Positions 5,362 to 8,338 of a stretch of 8,338 bases of DNA are shown piece by piece. Source of the stretch: Austwickia sp039812465 (GTDB taxonomy: Bacteria; Actinomycetota; Actinomycetes; Actinomycetales; Dermatophilaceae); contig JBDIAS010000150.1 of NCBI GenBank assembly GCA_039812465.1, positions 1 through 8,338 of the forward strand, in the 5' to 3' direction. The position numbers and the translations under genes were made by a program. Under the pieces are notes generated by a model, which was given only the letters and a program-made list of their open reading frames with translations, ran no database searches and was not told the DNA's origin. Numbering within the stretch: position 1 is the first letter of the stretch; each line of letters opens with the position of its first letter.

Positions 5362-5367
5362 GGGAGG
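5362..5367 (+). promoter_or_regulatory. Ribosome binding site of the binding-protein gene
   Basis: GGGAGG lies 6 bases before ATG 5374 and is the best Shine-Dalgarno match in the window. It fixes the start, because the same frame stays open far upstream through the DUF445 gene. Its strength contrasts with the genes at 1569, 2110 and 4019, which have none. Confidence 0.8.
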
Positions 5368-5373
5368 TCGGCG

Positions 5374-6906
5374 ATGGTGTCAGTCCCCCGACGTACGCGC
5401 GCGCGCACGACCGCCGCTCTCGTGGCGCTCGGTGTCGCGGCAGCGCTCACCGCGTGCAGCGCCGGCTCCGGCCAGCCGGGAGCCTCCGGCGGTGCGGAGG
5501 GGCCGAAGAACCTGGTCGTCGGCGTCACCGGCGAGCCGGCATCCCTCGATTTCACCCATGAGAACGGCGCGGCGATCCCGCAGGCGCTGCTGACCAACGT
5601 GTACGAGGGCCTGGTCAAGGTCGACCAGGAGGGCAAGATCATCCCGGGGTTGGCGTCCGCCTGGCGGGTGTCGCCGGACCGTCTCACGTACACCTTCGAC
5701 CTGGTGCCGAACGCGACGTTCACGAACGGCGCGGCCTTCACCGCAGAGGACGCCAAGTTCTCGATCGAACGCGTCTCGTCGGGGTGGACGACGTCGCTGG
5801 CCAAGGCGATGGACGTCGTGAGCAGCGTACGGGTGACGAGCCCCACCCAGGTCGAGGTCGTGCTGTCCAAGCCCAGCAACGACTGGCTCTACCGCATGAC
5901 CACGCGCGTCGGCGCGATGTTCTCCCGCACGGGGGTGGACGCGCTCGCGACCACGCCCATCGGCACCGGCCCGTACAAGTTCACGAAGTGGACCAAGGGC
6001 GACTCGATCGTGCTCGACGCCAACCCCGACTACTGGGGGGACAAGCCGTACTTCGATCAGGTCACCCTTCGTTATTACAAGGACGCGGCGGCGCTCAACA
6101 ACGCCCTCCTCTCGGGGGGCATCCAGGTGATCAGCCAGGTGACAGCGCCCGACGCGCTGGGGCAGTTCTCCGACGAGAGCAAGTACCAGGTCCTGCAGGG
6201 CACGACCAACGGCGAGGTCGTGCTGTCGTTCAACCACGCGAAGGCGCCCTTCAACCACCAGAGCGTCCGGCAGGCCGCGCGGGCCGCGATCGACCACCAG
6301 TCCCTCCTCGACCGGTGCTGGGGCGGGCGCGGGCACCTGATCGGCAGCATGGTCCCGCCGACGGATCCCTGGTACGAGGACCTCACGGGTGTCGCGCCGT
6401 ACGACCCTGCGAAGGCGAAGGCGCTGCTGGCGCAGGCCGGCACGCCGAACCCGTCGATTCGGCTGCGGGTGCCCACGCTCCCGTACGCCACCTCCTGCGG
6501 CCAGGTCGTGAAGAGCCAGCTGGAGCAGGTCGGCTTCACCGTGCGGCTCGACCAGCTGGAGTTCCCCGCCGCCTGGCTCTCGACCGTCTTCACCCAGGGC
6601 GACTACGAGGCGTCGATCATCGCGCACGTGGAGCCGCGGGACCTGCCGGCGGTCTTCGGCAACCCGGACTATTACATCCACTACAAGAACCCGGCGCTCA
6701 CCGCCGCGCTGGAGGCCGCAGACGCCGGCGACGAGGCGCAGCAGGTCGCGAAGATGAAGGAGGCCGCCCGGATCCTCTCCGAGGACGCCGCCTCGGACTG
6801 GCTATTCCTCATGCCGAACCTGATCGTTGCGGACAAGGCGATCACGGGGCTGCCGACGAACGCGATCTCGGAGTCGTTCGACGTCACCCAGCTCGGGCGT
6901 AGCTGA
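5374..6906 (+). CDS. ABC transporter substrate-binding lipoprotein, family 5 (peptide/nickel type)
   Basis: This 510-residue protein captures the substrate outside the membrane and delivers it to the permeases encoded next to it. It starts with a lipoprotein signal: basic residues RRTRAR (6-11), a hydrophobic run TTAALVALGVAAALTA and the lipobox LTAC with Cys28 as the lipidated residue, followed by a Gly/Ser-rich tether. The mature part shows the family-5 solute-binding fold: NLVVGVTGEPASLDF (46-60), NVYEGLVKVD...GKIIPGLASAW (75-97), FTAEDAKFSIERV (122-134), IGTGPYKFTKW (196-206), NPDYWGDKPYFD (217-228) and APFNHQSVRQAARAAIDHQS (291-310). Length is typical. The start is fixed by GGGAGG 6 bases upstream. 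It is the first gene of an operon, 6 bases ahead of the DppB-like permease. The substrate cannot be read from the sequence: dipeptides, oligopeptides, nickel chelates, sugars or other solutes are all carried by this family. Confidence 0.95.
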   Translation: MVSVPRRTRARTTAALVALGVAAALTACSAGSGQPGASGGAEGPKNLVVGVTGEPASLDFTHENGAAIPQALLTNVYEGLVKVDQEGKIIPGLASAWRVSPDRLTYTFDLVPNATFTNGAAFTAEDAKFSIERVSSGWTTSLAKAMDVVSSVRVTSPTQVEVVLSKPSNDWLYRMTTRVGAMFSRTGVDALATTPIGTGPYKFTKWTKGDSIVLDANPDYWGDKPYFDQVTLRYYKDAAALNNALLSGGIQVISQVTAPDALGQFSDESKYQVLQGTTNGEVVLSFNHAKAPFNHQSVRQAARAAIDHQSLLDRCWGGRGHLIGSMVPPTDPWYEDLTGVAPYDPAKAKALLAQAGTPNPSIRLRVPTLPYATSCGQVVKSQLEQVGFTVRLDQLEFPAAWLSTVFTQGDYEASIIAHVEPRDLPAVFGNPDYYIHYKNPALTAALEAADAGDEAQQVAKMKEAARILSEDAASDWLFLMPNLIVADKAITGLPTNAISESFDVTQLGRS

Positions 6907-6912
6907 GGCCCC

Positions 6913-7863
6913 GTGCTCCCGGCGCTGGCGCGTCGCGCCGCCGTCCTGCTGCTCAGCCTGGCGGTGAGCACGGTCGCCGTGTTCGCGTTCATGGCGGTGC
7001 TGCCCGGCGATCCGGCCCGGGTCGCCCTCGGGGTGAACGCCACCGAGGAGGCCGTGGTGGCGCTGCGGACCGCGTACGGGTTGGACCGTCCGCTGCCCGT
7101 GCAGTACCTGTCCTGGGTCGGCGGCCTGGCCCGCGGCGACCTCGGGAGCAGCTACATCTCCGGGGACCTGATCGCGCCGCGGCTGCTCGACGCGCTCGCG
7201 GTGACGCTCTGGCTGGTTGGAACGGCGCTCGTGATCGCGCTCGCGGTCGCGGTCCCGTTCGGGGTGCTGATGGCCATCCGGCACCGGTGTCCCGACGGGG
7301 CGCTGCTGTCGGCGCTGTCCCAAGTCGGGGTCGCGATCCCGGCGTTCCTCGCGGGGATGCTGCTGGTCGCGGGCGTCTCGGTCCGGCTGGGGTGGCTGCC
7401 GTCGTCCGGCTGGGTGCCGCCCGCGGTCGACCCGGTGGCGTTCCTGCAGCGGCTGATCCTGCCGGCGGTCAGCCTCGGGATCGTGCAGGCGGCGGTGCTG
7501 GCGCGGTACGTGCGCAGCGCCGTCCTCGACGTGCTGCGCGAGGACTACCTGCGCACGGCGCGCAGCAAGGGGCTCACCCCGGGCCGGGCGTTGGTGCGGC
7601 ACGGTCTGCGCAACGCGGGCGTGCCGGTGGTGACCGTCCTCGGGCTGCAGTTGTCGGCGATGCTGGTGGGCGCCGTGGTGATCGAGCGGGTGTTCGTGAT
7701 CCAGGGCCTGGGCAGCCTGCTGCTGGACGCGGTCGCCGTCCGCGATCTGATCGTGGTGCAGGACGTGGTGATGGTCCTGGTGACGATCGTGCTGGTGGTG
7801 ACGTTTCTGACGGAGGTCGCGTACGTCGTGATCGATCCCCGCATGCGGGTGCGGACCCGATGA
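6913..7863 (+). CDS. ABC transporter permease, DppB/OppB type
   Basis: This 316-residue integral membrane protein is one half of the translocation channel of the importer. It begins at GTG 6913, with GAGG (6905-6908) overlapping the stop codon of the binding-protein gene as its likely ribosome binding site. The N-terminal helix (about 8-30) is followed by LPGDPA (30-35) and YGLDRPLPVQYLSW with GDLGSS (76-81), both typical of DppB. Further helices lie at about 96-122, 133-159, 184-200, 239-261 and 284-306. The cytoplasmic EAA loop that contacts the ATPase is clear at about 207-234: LREDYLRTARSKGLTPGRAL then VRHGLRN. The C-terminus ends VIDPRMRVRTR, the usual DppB ending. Full length with no anomaly. 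Its stop overlaps the start of the next gene (ATGA), suggesting translational coupling and paired synthesis of the two permeases. Confidence 0.95.
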   Translation: MLPALARRAAVLLLSLAVSTVAVFAFMAVLPGDPARVALGVNATEEAVVALRTAYGLDRPLPVQYLSWVGGLARGDLGSSYISGDLIAPRLLDALAVTLWLVGTALVIALAVAVPFGVLMAIRHRCPDGALLSALSQVGVAIPAFLAGMLLVAGVSVRLGWLPSSGWVPPAVDPVAFLQRLILPAVSLGIVQAAVLARYVRSAVLDVLREDYLRTARSKGLTPGRALVRHGLRNAGVPVVTVLGLQLSAMLVGAVVIERVFVIQGLGSLLLDAVAVRDLIVVQDVVMVLVTIVLVVTFLTEVAYVVIDPRMRVRTR

Positions 7864-8338
7864 GCCTCGAACTGCACGGGCTTCTCGGTGGCACGGCCGG
7901 GAAGGGCCCGGCGCGGCGTGGCCGCCGCCTCGGGGGCTCCCTGTGGCTGGGGGTTCTCCTCGTCGGGGGAATCGTCGCGATGGCGCTGATCTCGTTCGTG
8001 TGGACCCCGTACGACCCCCTGCGCATCGACGACACCCCCCGTCTGCTCGGCCCGTCCACGGAGCACTGGTTGGGCACCGACGCGCTCGGCCGGGACGTGT
8101 TCAGCCGCATCCTGCACGGCTCCCGCACGACGCTGTTCGTCGGGCTGGTCGCGGTCGGCGTGGCGGCTCTGATCGGCGTGCCGGTCGGGCTGGTCGCGGC
8201 GATGTCCCCGCGCCGGTGGCTCGACGAACTCCTCATGCGTGTTGCCGACGTCATGCTCGCGTTTCCCGCGCTGCTGCTGGCCATCATGCTCAGCGCGGTG
8301 TTCGGCGCGAGCACGCTGATGGCGATGCTGGCGATCGG
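7860..8338 (+). CDS. ABC transporter permease, DppC/OppC type, N-terminal part
   Basis: The second channel subunit, cut by the right edge after 159 codons. The ATG at 7860 overlaps the preceding TGA, and GCGGA upstream is at best a weak ribosome binding site, so translation is probably coupled to the DppB gene. After a basic N-terminus (RRGRR, 19-23) comes helix 1 (about 27-47), then the periplasmic stretch YDPLRIDDTPRLLGPSTEHW (51-70) and LGTDALGRDVFSRILHGSRT (71-90), the DppC hallmark. A second helix (about 91-113) and DELLMRVADVMLAFPALLLA (122-141) follow. The EAA loop and later helices lie outside the window. Domain order and length so far are typical, with no frameshift. ATPase genes would be expected downstream. 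Confidence 0.94.
   Translation, partial: MSLELHGLLGGTAGKGPARRGRRLGGSLWLGVLLVGGIVAMALISFVWTPYDPLRIDDTPRLLGPSTEHWLGTDALGRDVFSRILHGSRTTLFVGLVAVGVAALIGVPVGLVAAMSPRRWLDELLMRVADVMLAFPALLLAIMLSAVFGASTLMAMLAI

Noticed and set aside
3991..5373. Upstream extension of the binding-protein gene through the DUF445 region
   Set aside because: The frame is open only because stops are rare in GC-rich DNA. The lipoprotein signal and GGGAGG ribosome binding site fix the start at 5374.
5380..6681. Long minus-strand open frame opposite the binding-protein gene
   Set aside because: Arg/Val/Asp-rich low-complexity translation without recognisable domains. It is the shadow of the solute-binding protein gene.
5374..6906. 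Specific nickel or dipeptide assignment for the importer
   Set aside because: Family-5 binding proteins and DppB/DppC permeases carry many substrates, and I see no residue pattern that fixes the ligand.
7855..7870. Frameshift joining the two permease genes
   Set aside because: The ATGA overlap is a normal stop/start coupling. The first protein ends with the usual DppB tail and the second begins with a normal DppC N-terminus.

Overview
The window is GC-rich DNA with strong G/C bias at third codon positions and actinobacterial versions of every recognisable gene. The NrdJ C-terminus, the DUF2237 protein and the FUSC and DUF445 membrane proteins all look like those of a high-GC Gram-positive such as a member of the Micrococcales or Propionibacteriales. 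The genus cannot be fixed from sequence alone. I found no rRNA, tRNA, phage gene, transposase or CRISPR array. It reads as an ordinary chromosomal stretch whose intergenic spacers carry unusual repeats and hairpins.

Layout, left to right. (1) 1-1242, plus: the last 413 residues of a vitamin B12-dependent (class II) ribonucleotide reductase, NrdJ, cut by the left edge. (2) 1243-1568: a gene-free spacer with two hairpins just after nrdJ, three 20-bp tandem repeats running into a 16-bp palindrome, then the upstream region of the next gene. (3) 1569-2030, plus: a 153-residue protein I do not recognise. (4) 2110-2511, plus: a DUF2237 protein, possibly leaderless, followed by a strong hairpin overlapping its stop codon. 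(5) 2512-2643: a convergent spacer holding five tandem ~19-bp repeats. (6) 2644-4020, minus: a FUSC/aromatic-acid-exporter-like membrane protein. (7) 4019-5272, plus: a DUF445 membrane protein whose start codon overlaps the start of the FUSC gene in a shared CATG. (8) 5374-8338, plus: a dipeptide/oligopeptide/nickel-type ABC importer operon with a lipoprotein binding protein, a DppB-like permease and a DppC-like permease cut by the right edge.

The last three genes are clearly one operon: a 6-bp gap, then an ATGA stop/start overlap. They would build the extracytoplasmic and membrane parts of one importer, and the ATPase genes would be expected just past the right edge. The FUSC and DUF445 genes are divergent with touching starts, so they may share control, but no joint function is established. 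NrdJ acts alone in this window.

I did not find a clear novel multi-gene system. The items most worth a second look are the 19-bp repeat array entangled with the DUF2237 terminator hairpin, the 20-bp repeat/palindrome block, the CATG-sharing divergent membrane gene pair, the unrecognised 153-residue protein, and the inverted repeat in the leader of the importer operon.
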